The notes beneath the pieces are model-generated. The model saw only the letters and a list, made by a program, of their open reading frames with translations, did not search any database and was not told the DNA's origin. From an uncultured Alphaproteobacteria bacterium (lineage in GTDB: Bacteria > Pseudomonadota > Alphaproteobacteria > HIMB59 > GCA-002718135), in assembly GCA_902537325.1 (NCBI GenBank), contig CACBAT010000013.1:1-48905 (forward strand): 48,905 nucleotides of DNA, in the 5' to 3' direction. Below are positions 42,578-48,905 of the stretch, in pieces (within the stretch, counting starts at the first letter, position 1; every line of letters starts with the position of its first letter). Position numbers and translations under genes: made by a program.

Positions 42578-43626
42578 AAGTTAGAAACAACAAGACACTT
42601 AAATAAGTTTCCCATCCTATCAACATTAATTAATCTATCTACTTCTTCATCTAATAGATTTTTATTTAAATTTGAATTTTTAGTGAGCAATTTTTTCTTT
42701 CGTTCAACTATTCCATATTTTATTAAAAAATCTCTTTGCGAAACAAATTCGTTGATTTGTAATTTGTTTTGTTTTGCTATTTCAATTAATTCATTGAAAT
42801 TTACGTGACTTGAAATGTCTTGATGGCCTATATTTTCAAATATACTGGTTTTTTTATGATTATATATTGCTTGTAACGTAAAGTTTTTTAATTCTTTATT
42901 ATATCCATAATCGATTAAAATACATAAACCTCTATTTTTTTTTAGATATTTACAAATTTGCTCGAAATATTTATTTCTTGAAAAAGAAACTTCATAAATT
43001 TTTTGTCTTTTGTATTTATTTAAATAATCTAATATTTTTTTACTAATTACTTTTTTATTTATAGGATAATATTTATTTTCTTTCTTATTGAATTTTACAT
43101 ATCTTTCAAACCAATGATTATTATTATTTAAAAATTGCCTTACAGGAAAGCAGTCAAAAAATTCATTTGAATATATTATAGAAGGCAGTTTAGATCTGAA
43201 ATTTAAAGTTTTTGCCCATCTAATTTTTGATTGCTTAAAATAATTTAAATTTTTTTCTTGTATTTTTCTTAATTCTTTATTTATTTCTACTAAATTAACA
43301 TTAGCATTTTTGAAAAAGTTAGGAAGTATCTTTGCAGTTCTTTCAATATCTTTAAATAAAGTTCCATTTCCTGGTCCTAATTCAATTAAATTAAATTTTG
43401 AGTTAATTTTCTCTTTCCAATTATAAACTAAATACACGCCAATAATTTCTCCAAACATTTGTGAAATTTCTGGAGATGTAACAAAGTCAAATTTTCTTCC
43501 TATGGGTTTCTTTCTTAGGTAATAACCATTATTTCCAAAAAGAGCCATTTCTATAAATTTATCTAAACGAAAATTTTTTTTATTGTTAAGAAGTTTTACT
43601 TTATTAATTTTTCTTTTGCTTAACAT
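42574..43626 (-). CDS. SAM-dependent methyltransferase, MidA/NDUFAF7 family
   Basis: Class I methyltransferase of the DUF185/MidA family; the mitochondrial relative NDUFAF7 dimethylates an arginine of complex I subunit NDUFS2. The 350-residue protein has the SAM loop LIELGPGNGTLFKD (about residues 83-96), the FDFVTSPEISQMFGE segment (about 46-60), IIYSNEFFDCFPVRQF, and LCILIDYGYNK. Its 5' end overlaps the lgt 3' end by 23 nt, and its 3' end overlaps pgeF by 4 nt. The target in this bacterium is inferred, not shown. Confidence 0.88.
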   Translation of the reverse strand: MLSKRKINKVKLLNNKKNFRLDKFIEMALFGNNGYYLRKKPIGRKFDFVTSPEISQMFGEIIGVYLVYNWKEKINSKFNLIELGPGNGTLFKDIERTAKILPNFFKNANVNLVEINKELRKIQEKNLNYFKQSKIRWAKTLNFRSKLPSIIYSNEFFDCFPVRQFLNNNNHWFERYVKFNKKENKYYPINKKVISKKILDYLNKYKRQKIYEVSFSRNKYFEQICKYLKKNRGLCILIDYGYNKELKNFTLQAIYNHKKTSIFENIGHQDISSHVNFNELIEIAKQNKLQINEFVSQRDFLIKYGIVERKKKLLTKNSNLNKNLLDEEVDRLINVDRMGNLFKCLVVSNL

Positions 43627-44395
43627 TTATAATTATCAATATTCCAAAAATAAAAAAAGGTATACATAGTATTTGACCCATTGAAATAAAATTAAAAAAT
43701 AATCCTAGGTGCAAATCTGGTTCTCTGACGTATTCAATTATAAATCTAAATATGGAATAAAATATTAAAAAGAGACCACTAATTGCTCCATAAATTTTGT
43801 ATTTTTTTATCTTATAAAAATAGATTAATAATATGAGAAATAAAATAATTCCTTCGAGAAAAGCTTCATATATTTGAGAAGGATGCCTTGGTATATTATC
43901 TATTGATGGATAAATAACTGAAATATAAAAATCAGTTGGCCTACCTATTAGTTCTGTATTAATAAAGTTTGCAATTCTACCAAAGAATAATCCAATAGGA
44001 GCAACGATTGAAACTAAATCAGATAGGTAGAAAAAACTTTTTCCATTAATTTTTGCAAATATTAGGGTACTTATTATTATACCCGTCAACCCACCATGAA
44101 ATGACATTCCTCCATTCCAAATTTCAAATAGATAAAAAGGATTAGTTAAAAATTCATTAAGTTGATAAAAAATCACATAACCTGTTCGTCCTCCGATAAT
44201 CACACCTAATACTGCCCAAATAAGAAAGCTATCTATATTTTTATTACTGTATTGATTCCCATAAATTGCGTTTAATCTTTTAATAATATAAATTCCTAAT
44301 AGAAATCCCAAGATATATGCTAAACTGTACCATCTTATCTCAATGAAACCGATTGATAAGATGACAGGATCTATTGATGGTTGAATAAAATTCAT
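43604..44395 (-). CDS. lgt: Prolipoprotein diacylglyceryl transferase
   Basis: Inner-membrane enzyme that attaches diacylglycerol to the lipobox Cys of lipoproteins. The 263-residue protein has about seven membrane helices and the hallmark motifs GGRTGYVIFY, MSFHGGLTGI (catalytic His), GRIANFINTELIGRPTDF (the Lgt signature) and IPRHPSQIYEAFLEG. It is the first gene of the minus-strand lgt-midA-pgeF-prs-rplY-pth-ychF run and is divergent from ubiK over 23 bp. Confidence 0.96.
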   Translation of the reverse strand: MNFIQPSIDPVILSIGFIEIRWYSLAYILGFLLGIYIIKRLNAIYGNQYSNKNIDSFLIWAVLGVIIGGRTGYVIFYQLNEFLTNPFYLFEIWNGGMSFHGGLTGIIISTLIFAKINGKSFFYLSDLVSIVAPIGLFFGRIANFINTELIGRPTDFYISVIYPSIDNIPRHPSQIYEAFLEGIILFLILLIYFYKIKKYKIYGAISGLFLIFYSIFRFIIEYVREPDLHLGLFFNFISMGQILCIPFFIFGILIIINVKQKKN

Positions 44396-44418
44396 TTATC
44401 TATATTTAATATTATAAC

Positions 44419-44709
44419 ATGGTTGATAGAAACAAAATACTTTCAGATTTATCAAAATTTGCAGTTGATGCTATGAGCACTTTTTCAGGTGTTAAAGAGG
44501 AGATTGAAACAATCGTATCTTTACGAGTTAACAAAATAATAAAAAAAATGAACCTCGTTAAAAAAGATGAATTTGATGTACTGAAAAAAATGGTACAAAA
44601 AGTTATGATGGAAAATGAAAAATTAAAAAAAACATCTTCAAGATCAGTAAAAACTAAGAAAAAAACAGTCAAAAAGAAAAAAACTATTAAAAAGAAATCA
44701 AAAAGGTAG
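44419..44709 (+). CDS. ubiK: UbiK/YqiC (BMFP) family ubiquinone accessory factor
   Basis: Small trimeric coiled-coil protein of the BMFP family that assists aerobic ubiquinone synthesis in E. coli. The 96-residue protein begins VDRNKILSDLSKFAVDAMST, then a helical VKEEIETIVSLRVNKIIKKMNLVKKDEFDVLKKMV coiled coil, all family features. A very basic Lys-Thr-Ser tail (about residues 72-96) replaces the usual short end. It opens the plus-strand run ubiK, ybjN-like, proC and COQ9-like, divergent from lgt. Confidence 0.8.
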   Translation: MVDRNKILSDLSKFAVDAMSTFSGVKEEIETIVSLRVNKIIKKMNLVKKDEFDVLKKMVQKVMMENEKLKKTSSRSVKTKKKTVKKKKTIKKKSKR

Positions 44710-44781
44710 GAATCCTCAACTAATTCACATTTTTTATAGATTTTCCCTTGCAAAATACGAGTCCAATCTAGTAATCAATAT

Positions 44782-44815
44782 ATAGTACTATTTATATGTG
44801 TCATGACTATATAGT
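44782..44815. promoter_or_regulatory. Two short palindromes upstream of the ybjN-like gene
   Basis: ATAGTACTAT at 44782-44791 and ACTATATAGT at 44806-44815 are each perfect 10-bp palindromes, centred 24 bp apart and ending 2 nt before the start codon. Spacing of about two helical turns suggests a dimeric regulator or supercoil-sensitive region, but AT-rich palindromes of this length arise by chance. Confidence 0.25.
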
Positions 44816-44817
44816 GT

Positions 44818-45306
44818 ATGGAAAATGAGAATATATTGTTAAATCCCATAGATATCATCGAAGATGTTATTCATCAAAAAAAATGGAATTTTAGTAGAGC
44901 TGCCGATCATGAATTGGTTGCTGAGATAGCATCACATTGGTGCGCATATAGATTATATTTCACATGGTCTGAAAATATAAATGCGCTAAGTTTTTCAATA
45001 ACTTTTGATATTAAGTTTCCAGAAACTAAACTTAATAAGGCGTATGAACTACTAGGACTTATAAATGAGAACTTATGGATTGGGCATTTTGATATAACAA
45101 GTAAAAATGGTATCCCAGCTTTTAGACATACTTTATTATCAAATAATTCAACAGAAACATTGCATAAAAAATTTGAAGATCTTGTTGATATTGGAATTTA
45201 TGAATGTGAAAAATTTTATCCAAGTTTTCAGCAAGTTCTCTTTGATGATATTCCTCCTAAAGAAGCTATAAAATTTTCTAATTTTGAAGTTATTGGTAGA
45301 GCTTAA
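44818..45306 (+). CDS. YbjN domain protein
   Basis: The 162-residue soluble protein matches the alphaproteobacterial YbjN family (structurally like type III secretion chaperones): PIDIIEDVIHQKKWNFSRAADHELVAEI at the start, then a central ENLWIGHFDITSKNGIPAFRHTLL and the late YECEKFYPSFQQVLF. In enterobacteria YbjN affects stress tolerance and motility, and its molecular function is unknown. The gene is normally found near proC and ubiK-like genes, as here. It is separated from ubiK by about 108 bp and from proC by 32 bp. Confidence 0.8.
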   Translation: MENENILLNPIDIIEDVIHQKKWNFSRAADHELVAEIASHWCAYRLYFTWSENINALSFSITFDIKFPETKLNKAYELLGLINENLWIGHFDITSKNGIPAFRHTLLSNNSTETLHKKFEDLVDIGIYECEKFYPSFQQVLFDDIPPKEAIKFSNFEVIGRA

Positions 45307-45338
45307 TTTTTATAATAAAACTGCTATATTATAGATAG

Positions 45339-46154
45339 ATGAAAAATATCTTATTAATTGGATGTGGTCATATGGGAGGATCTTTAATGTCCGGATGGTC
45401 TCACTCTAAGAATTACACCATCAGTGTTATAGATAAAAAAAAATATTCAATTCTTAAAAAAAGAAATAGAAATAAGAAAATAAAATTTTTTAAATCAATT
45501 GATGATATCAATAATCAAAATAATTTTGATTATATAATATTTGCAACTCGACCTCTTGAATTAACAAATGTCTTTAAAGAATTAAGAAATGCAAATTTAA
45601 ATAAAAAATCTATTGTAATAAGTGTAATAGCAGGTAAAAAAACAGAAATTTTTAAAAAAAATTTACTAAATATAAGCAAAATTGTAAGAGTAATGCCAAA
45701 CATGCCTGCTTTAATAGGAGAGGGCGTTCATTGCATTTATACGAATAAATCTATTAATAAAAAAGAAATTAAAGAGATTGATAAACTGTTCTCTTTGAGT
45801 GGCAAAACTCTTTTTTTTAATAGTGAAACTTTTATAGACAAAGCAACAGCAGTATCAGGAAGCGGTCCAGGTTTTATATTTCAGTTAATTGATATAATGG
45901 AAAAATCTGCGATTAGTTTAGGTTTTTCCAAAAACACAGCTAAAATTTTAATTAATGAAACTTTTAGAGGTTCTTTAAATTTATTAAACTCTAATAATAT
46001 TTCTGCTGAAAAAATGGTTGAAACTGTTGCAACTAGAGGCGGTACAACAGAAGCAGGAATCAAGAAAATGAAAATAAATAAGGTTGATAATATCTTTAAT
46101 CAAGTTTTTAAGGCAGCATACACAAGAGCAAAACAACAAGGTGCAGGTAAGTGA
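45339..46154 (+). CDS. proC: Pyrroline-5-carboxylate reductase
   Basis: Last step of proline synthesis, reducing P5C with NAD(P)H. The 271-residue protein has the dinucleotide motif ILLIGCGHMGGSLMSGW (about residues 4-20), VVRVMPNMPALIGEG-like substrate region (IVRVMPNMPALIGEGVH), AVSGSGPGFIFQLIDIME and the C-terminal VATRGGTTEAGIKKM. All are diagnostic. A TATATTAT stretch lies just upstream, but I cannot confirm a promoter. It overlaps the COQ9-like gene by 4 nt (GTGA). Confidence 0.94.
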   Translation: MKNILLIGCGHMGGSLMSGWSHSKNYTISVIDKKKYSILKKRNRNKKIKFFKSIDDINNQNNFDYIIFATRPLELTNVFKELRNANLNKKSIVISVIAGKKTEIFKKNLLNISKIVRVMPNMPALIGEGVHCIYTNKSINKKEIKEIDKLFSLSGKTLFFNSETFIDKATAVSGSGPGFIFQLIDIMEKSAISLGFSKNTAKILINETFRGSLNLLNSNNISAEKMVETVATRGGTTEAGIKKMKINKVDNIFNQVFKAAYTRAKQQGAGK

Positions 46155-46687
46155 ATCAAAATAAAATATCTCTAGCAAAAAAAACTTTACAATATTTAGA
46201 GAAAAAAAAATTAAGTGAAATAAATCTTAAAAATTTTTTATCTAATAGTAAAGTGCCAAACATTAATAATAAAATTGATTTAATCTTAAATATTAATGAC
46301 TTCTTCGATTTTCAATTAAAAAAAAATCTTGTTAATATAGAAAAGTCATCACAAAGAGATATGTTATTTGAAATTATGATGGCACGTTACGATATATTGA
46401 ATAAATATAGAGCTTCTGTAAAAAATATAATTAATTATTTTATGTCTAGACCACAAGGAGTATTAAAACTTATTCCTAAATTAATTGAGAGCAAAATTCT
46501 AATTGCTACTTTTGCAAATGTTAATCCTAGCGGTATTCAGGGCGTGATAAAAATTAAAATTATTTTTGCGCTTTTTTATATAACCCTATTTACTTGGTTT
46601 AATGATGAAAATGAAAGTTTAGAAAAAACAATGAGTGTCTTAGATAAATATTTAAACAACATTGAAAAATTTATAAAATTTTCATGA
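46151..46687 (+). CDS. COQ9-like ubiquinone biosynthesis protein
   Basis: The 178-residue protein starts at a GTG overlapping the proC stop. It resembles COQ9 (TetR-fold lipid-binding factor of ubiquinone synthesis). The N-terminal helical region is divergent, but the family core is visible in SSQRDMLFEIMMARYDILNKYRASVKNII (about residues 66-94), and a C-terminal helix FYITLFTWFNDENESLEKTMSVLD matches the expected W-D/E-rich ending. It lacks the usual strong DNA-binding HTH, so it is unlikely to be a transcription factor. Nearness to ubiK supports a ubiquinone role. Moderate confidence. Confidence 0.65.
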   Translation: MNQNKISLAKKTLQYLEKKKLSEINLKNFLSNSKVPNINNKIDLILNINDFFDFQLKKNLVNIEKSSQRDMLFEIMMARYDILNKYRASVKNIINYFMSRPQGVLKLIPKLIESKILIATFANVNPSGIQGVIKIKIIFALFYITLFTWFNDENESLEKTMSVLDKYLNNIEKFIKFS

Positions 46688-47031
46688 GCTTTCACAATTT
46701 TATAAATTACAAAGAATTTGAAAATGTAGATATAAGAATAGGAACAGTAATTGAAGCCTATGAATATAATGAACTTAAAAAACCATCCATAATTTTGAAA
46801 ATAGATTTTGGTGGAAAAATTGGTATAAAAAAAACTTCTGCACAATTACAAAAATATTATAAAAGTGATGAATTAATTAAAAAGCAAGTTATTGCTGTTG
46901 TAAACTTTCAGCCTAAACAAATTGGTAAAATTATTTCAGAAGTATTAGTTCTTGGTGTGCCAGATTTAGAAAATGAACCAGTTTTATTGTCTCCGGATAA
47001 ACCGGTAAATAATGGGGGTAAATTATTTTAA
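46684..47031 (+). CDS. CsaA-like tRNA-binding domain protein
   Basis: Small OB-fold protein of the EMAP-II/tRNA_bind type; CsaA is an export-related chaperone in Bacillus. The 115-residue protein has FENVDIRIGTVIEAYEYNEL (about residues 12-31), KPSIILKIDFGGKIGIKKTSA, IAVVNFQPKQIGKIISEVLVLG and the ending LLSPDKPVNNGGKLF, a near-complete match to the CsaA fold. It overlaps the COQ9-like stop by 4 nt and is convergent with the histidine kinase gene 2 nt away. Confidence 0.9.
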   Translation: MSFHNFINYKEFENVDIRIGTVIEAYEYNELKKPSIILKIDFGGKIGIKKTSAQLQKYYKSDELIKKQVIAVVNFQPKQIGKIISEVLVLGVPDLENEPVLLSPDKPVNNGGKLF

Positions 47032-47033
47032 AA

Positions 47034-48326
47034 TCAAAGAGGAAGTAAAACTTTAAGTTGAAGACCCCCTAGATCCGAGTCAGATAATTTGACATCACCT
47101 CCATGAGATCTAATAATATCCCTTGTAATAGTTAATCCTAAACCGCTTTCTCCCTTAAGTTTGTTCCTAGAGGGGTCTAATGTAAAAAATGGTTTAAATA
47201 CATCTTCATATTTATCTCTTGGTATACCCTCACCATCATCATTAAATTCAATGACACAATCTTTTTCATTAGTATAAAGAATTATTTCAATTTTTTTTGC
47301 ATATCTTCGAGAATTATCAATTATGTTATTGAAAGCTCTTTTAAGTTGGATCTGTCTCCCAGAAGTTTGAATAGTGTTTTTTTCTTTTATAGTTAACTCA
47401 ATACCATTTTTTTCAACAGTTTTTACAATATCACCAATTAATTCATTTATTATAATTGTTTCTATTGGTTCAGGTGATTCTGTTTTCACAAAACTGACAT
47501 AACTATCTAACATTGAAGTCATTTCCTTAACATCTACTTCTAGTTCAGATTTTGCTTTTTCATCTTTCATTAATGAAATTTGTAATTTCATTCTTGTTAA
47601 AGGAGTTCGAAGATCATGGCTAACACCAGCTAGCATTTCTGTTCTTTGCTTTAAAAATCTTTTAATTCTTGTCCTCATCTGATTGAAAGCATTGGCCGTT
47701 TGTCTTATTTCATATGCGCCCGAAGTCTTGATATCTGGGGCATCTAAACCTCTTCCAAATGTCTCAGCAATTATAGCAAGTCTTTTAAGGGGTCTTAATT
47801 GTCTACTCATTAAAATGTAAGACATAAAAAAAAGAATAATAGAAGCAAAAATCATCCAAAGTAGAAAGACAAAAGCAGATTCACTATATAGCCTATCTTT
47901 ATCAACATTAATTTCTAGAATATCTTCCTCAATTTGAATAAATATTAGAACGCCTTCTTCAAGATTAGACAAATCATAATCAAACTTTCTTTTCAAATTA
48001 CTTAAGGATTGATTTAATCTATTTGATAATATTCCTGAATTTAAATTAAATTTAGAAGATAATAATTGTTCATCACTAATAATATTGATTTTCATTTTAA
48101 AATCCTGATTTGCTATATTAATTGCATTATTAGTAAGATCACTATTAATCAATTTTACTAAAACATTAATATCAGCGGCCACAGATTCTGTTAGTCTTTT
48201 AGAAATAATACTCCATGAGGTTTGATAGAAAACAAATGAAGTAAGCAAGACTATAATAATTATAGGTACAAAGATTATAATTATTGATCTTCCAATTAAC
48301 GTAGAGGGTATTATTTTTTTAATCAT
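47034..48326 (-). CDS. EnvZ-like sensor histidine kinase
   Basis: Inner-membrane kinase that phosphorylates its partner regulator, encoded just upstream. The 430-residue protein has TM1 (about residues 13-35), a periplasmic sensor region, TM2 (about 150-172), a HAMP linker, HisKA with AGVSHDLRTPLTRMK (phospho-His237), and HATPase motifs NIIDNSRRYA (N box), FNDDGEGIP (G1) and ESGLGLTITRDI (G2). This is the EnvZ architecture at normal length. It overlaps the regulator gene by one base. The signal cannot be inferred; osmolarity or pH sensing would be by analogy only. Confidence 0.88.
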   Translation of the reverse strand: MIKKIIPSTLIGRSIIIIFVPIIIIVLLTSFVFYQTSWSIISKRLTESVAADINVLVKLINSDLTNNAINIANQDFKMKINIISDEQLLSSKFNLNSGILSNRLNQSLSNLKRKFDYDLSNLEEGVLIFIQIEEDILEINVDKDRLYSESAFVFLLWMIFASIILFFMSYILMSRQLRPLKRLAIIAETFGRGLDAPDIKTSGAYEIRQTANAFNQMRTRIKRFLKQRTEMLAGVSHDLRTPLTRMKLQISLMKDEKAKSELEVDVKEMTSMLDSYVSFVKTESPEPIETIIINELIGDIVKTVEKNGIELTIKEKNTIQTSGRQIQLKRAFNNIIDNSRRYAKKIEIILYTNEKDCVIEFNDDGEGIPRDKYEDVFKPFFTLDPSRNKLKGESGLGLTITRDIIRSHGGDVKLSDSDLGGLQLKVLLPL

Positions 48327-48905
48327 TAAATTTCATTACAAATTAATTTATATCCTTTACCTCTAATAGTTTTAATAAATTGAGGTTGTTTTGCATTTGT
48401 TTCAATTTTTTGTCTTAAACGCGTAACTTGTACATCAACTTTTCTTAGTTCAGTTTCATCAAATTCCTGGTCTGCTAGTTCCTCTCTTAAAACAATATCA
48501 TTTCTTTTATTTATTAACTTTACAAGTAAATTATTTTCTCCTTCTGTTAAATAAATTAATCTATCATTTTTTTGTAATTTAAAATTAGATGTATCAAAGG
48601 TAAATTCTCCAAACGAAATCTTAATTTTTTTGTTTTTAAGGTTTTTAAATAAATCTAGTAAATTTTTAATCCTTAAAAATAATTCTTCTGGCTCAAATGG
48701 TTTAGATAAATAATCATCAGCACCAATTTTTAATCCATCAATTTTATCTTTGTCTTCTCCCATTGCTGTAAGCATGATTATCGGTGTATTAGAAAATTGT
48801 TTTATATGTTCAATAAGCTCTATGCCATCACCACTTGGCATCATTCTATCAAGGATGATTAAATCAAAGAAAACGAGAGATAAAATTTCTTTTGCTTCAT
48901 TGTAA
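48326..48905 (-). CDS. OmpR-family response regulator (5' end beyond window edge)
   Basis: DNA-binding partner of the adjacent kinase. About 192 residues are visible, and the frame is open to base 48905, so roughly the first 35 residues are missing. The receiver continues with FDLIILDRMMPSGDG (phospho-acceptor Asp in LILD), PIIMLTAMGED (switch Thr) and DYLSKPFEPEEL (conserved Lys). The winged-helix output domain (about the last 95 residues) has YLTEGENNLLVKLI, VDVQVTRLRQKIE and FIKTIRGKGYKL. An internal ATG at 48844 falls mid-receiver and is not the start. Confidence 0.9.
   Translation of the reverse strand, partial: YNEAKEILSLVFFDLIILDRMMPSGDGIELIEHIKQFSNTPIIMLTAMGEDKDKIDGLKIGADDYLSKPFEPEELFLRIKNLLDLFKNLKNKKIKISFGEFTFDTSNFKLQKNDRLIYLTEGENNLLVKLINKRNDIVLREELADQEFDETELRKVDVQVTRLRQKIETNAKQPQFIKTIRGKGYKLICNEI

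Noticed and set aside
44710..44817. Possible tRNA or small RNA in the gap after ubiK
   Set aside because: No cloverleaf arms or T-loop sequence pair up. The same holds for gaps at 6686-6776, 17082-17283 and 34301-34367; no tRNA was found anywhere in the window.

Overview
The window is a gene-dense, very AT-rich stretch of a bacterial chromosome. It reads as a free-living, probably marine, streamlined alphaproteobacterium of the kind seen around Pelagibacterales, HIMB59/AEGEAN-169 or deep Rickettsiales-like branches. Reasons: strong A/T bias with Lys/Asn/Ile-rich proteins; many 1-23 nt gene overlaps and tiny intergenic gaps (no gap exceeds about 205 bp); the alphaproteobacterial orders SRP RNA-dnaX-ybaB-recR, rpmH-rnpA-yidD-yidC-engB-argB-dapD-dapE and lgt-midA-pgeF-prs-rplY-pth-ychF; a complete cytochrome bc1 operon with Rhodobacter-like haem spacing; COQ9, CIA30 and DUF1289 homologues; and LPS (kdsB). 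The exact clade is inference. No rRNA, tRNA, CRISPR, transposase, integrase or prophage gene was found. TGA is used as a stop, so the code is the standard bacterial one.

Layout. 1-6.7 kb (minus strand): a YejABEF-type peptide ABC transporter (the ATPase runs off the left edge), an inositol-monophosphatase/HisN-like phosphatase and a membrane-anchored cytochrome c. 6.8-13.3 kb (plus): kdsB-pheA, then the SRP RNA gene, dnaX-ybaB-recR (replication and repair) and def-fmt-truA (translation). 13.3-14.1 kb (minus): an exported CIA30-domain protein and a DUF1289 protein. 14.2-16.9 kb (plus): threonine/serine dehydratase and an M24 aminopeptidase. 16.9-19.3 kb: a small unknown gene and a GT4 glycosyltransferase plus 2-hydroxyacid dehydrogenase pair, the most accessory-looking patch. 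19.3-25.9 kb (minus): dapE-dapD-HAD-argB-engB-yidC-yidD-rnpA-rpmH. 26.0-28.3 kb: panC, a flavin-binding oxidase-like protein and a short CCA/poly(A) polymerase.

28.3-35.3 kb is the most distinctive region, a metal-homeostasis locus. It holds a Fur-family regulator (zur) at the end of a znuC-znuB operon, a divergent znuA with an approximately 101-residue Asp-His repeat, and a near-perfect palindromic operator in the gap between them. Downstream come a COG0523/CobW GTPase, a WD40 protein, an unknown 84-aa Cys-motif protein, a DUF1636 Cys-rich protein, an unlisted 27-codon peptide with nine cysteines on the opposite strand, and a pirin. Together these look like a zinc uptake, delivery and buffering module. 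The 27-aa peptide and the giant histidine loop are the most novel parts.

35.3-48.9 kb: trmL, the petABC bc1 operon (cytochrome b carries PNWY instead of the usual PEWY at the Qo site), the minus-strand lgt-midA-pgeF-prs-rplY-pth-ychF run, and the plus-strand ubiK, ybjN-like, proC, COQ9-like and CsaA-like genes. The window ends in an EnvZ/OmpR-like two-component system whose regulator is cut by the right edge.

Reading across the window, respiration and ubiquinone functions recur (petABC, cytochrome c, UbiK, COQ9-like, and homologues of the mitochondrial complex I assembly factors NDUFAF1 and NDUFAF7). They sit among standard housekeeping genes.
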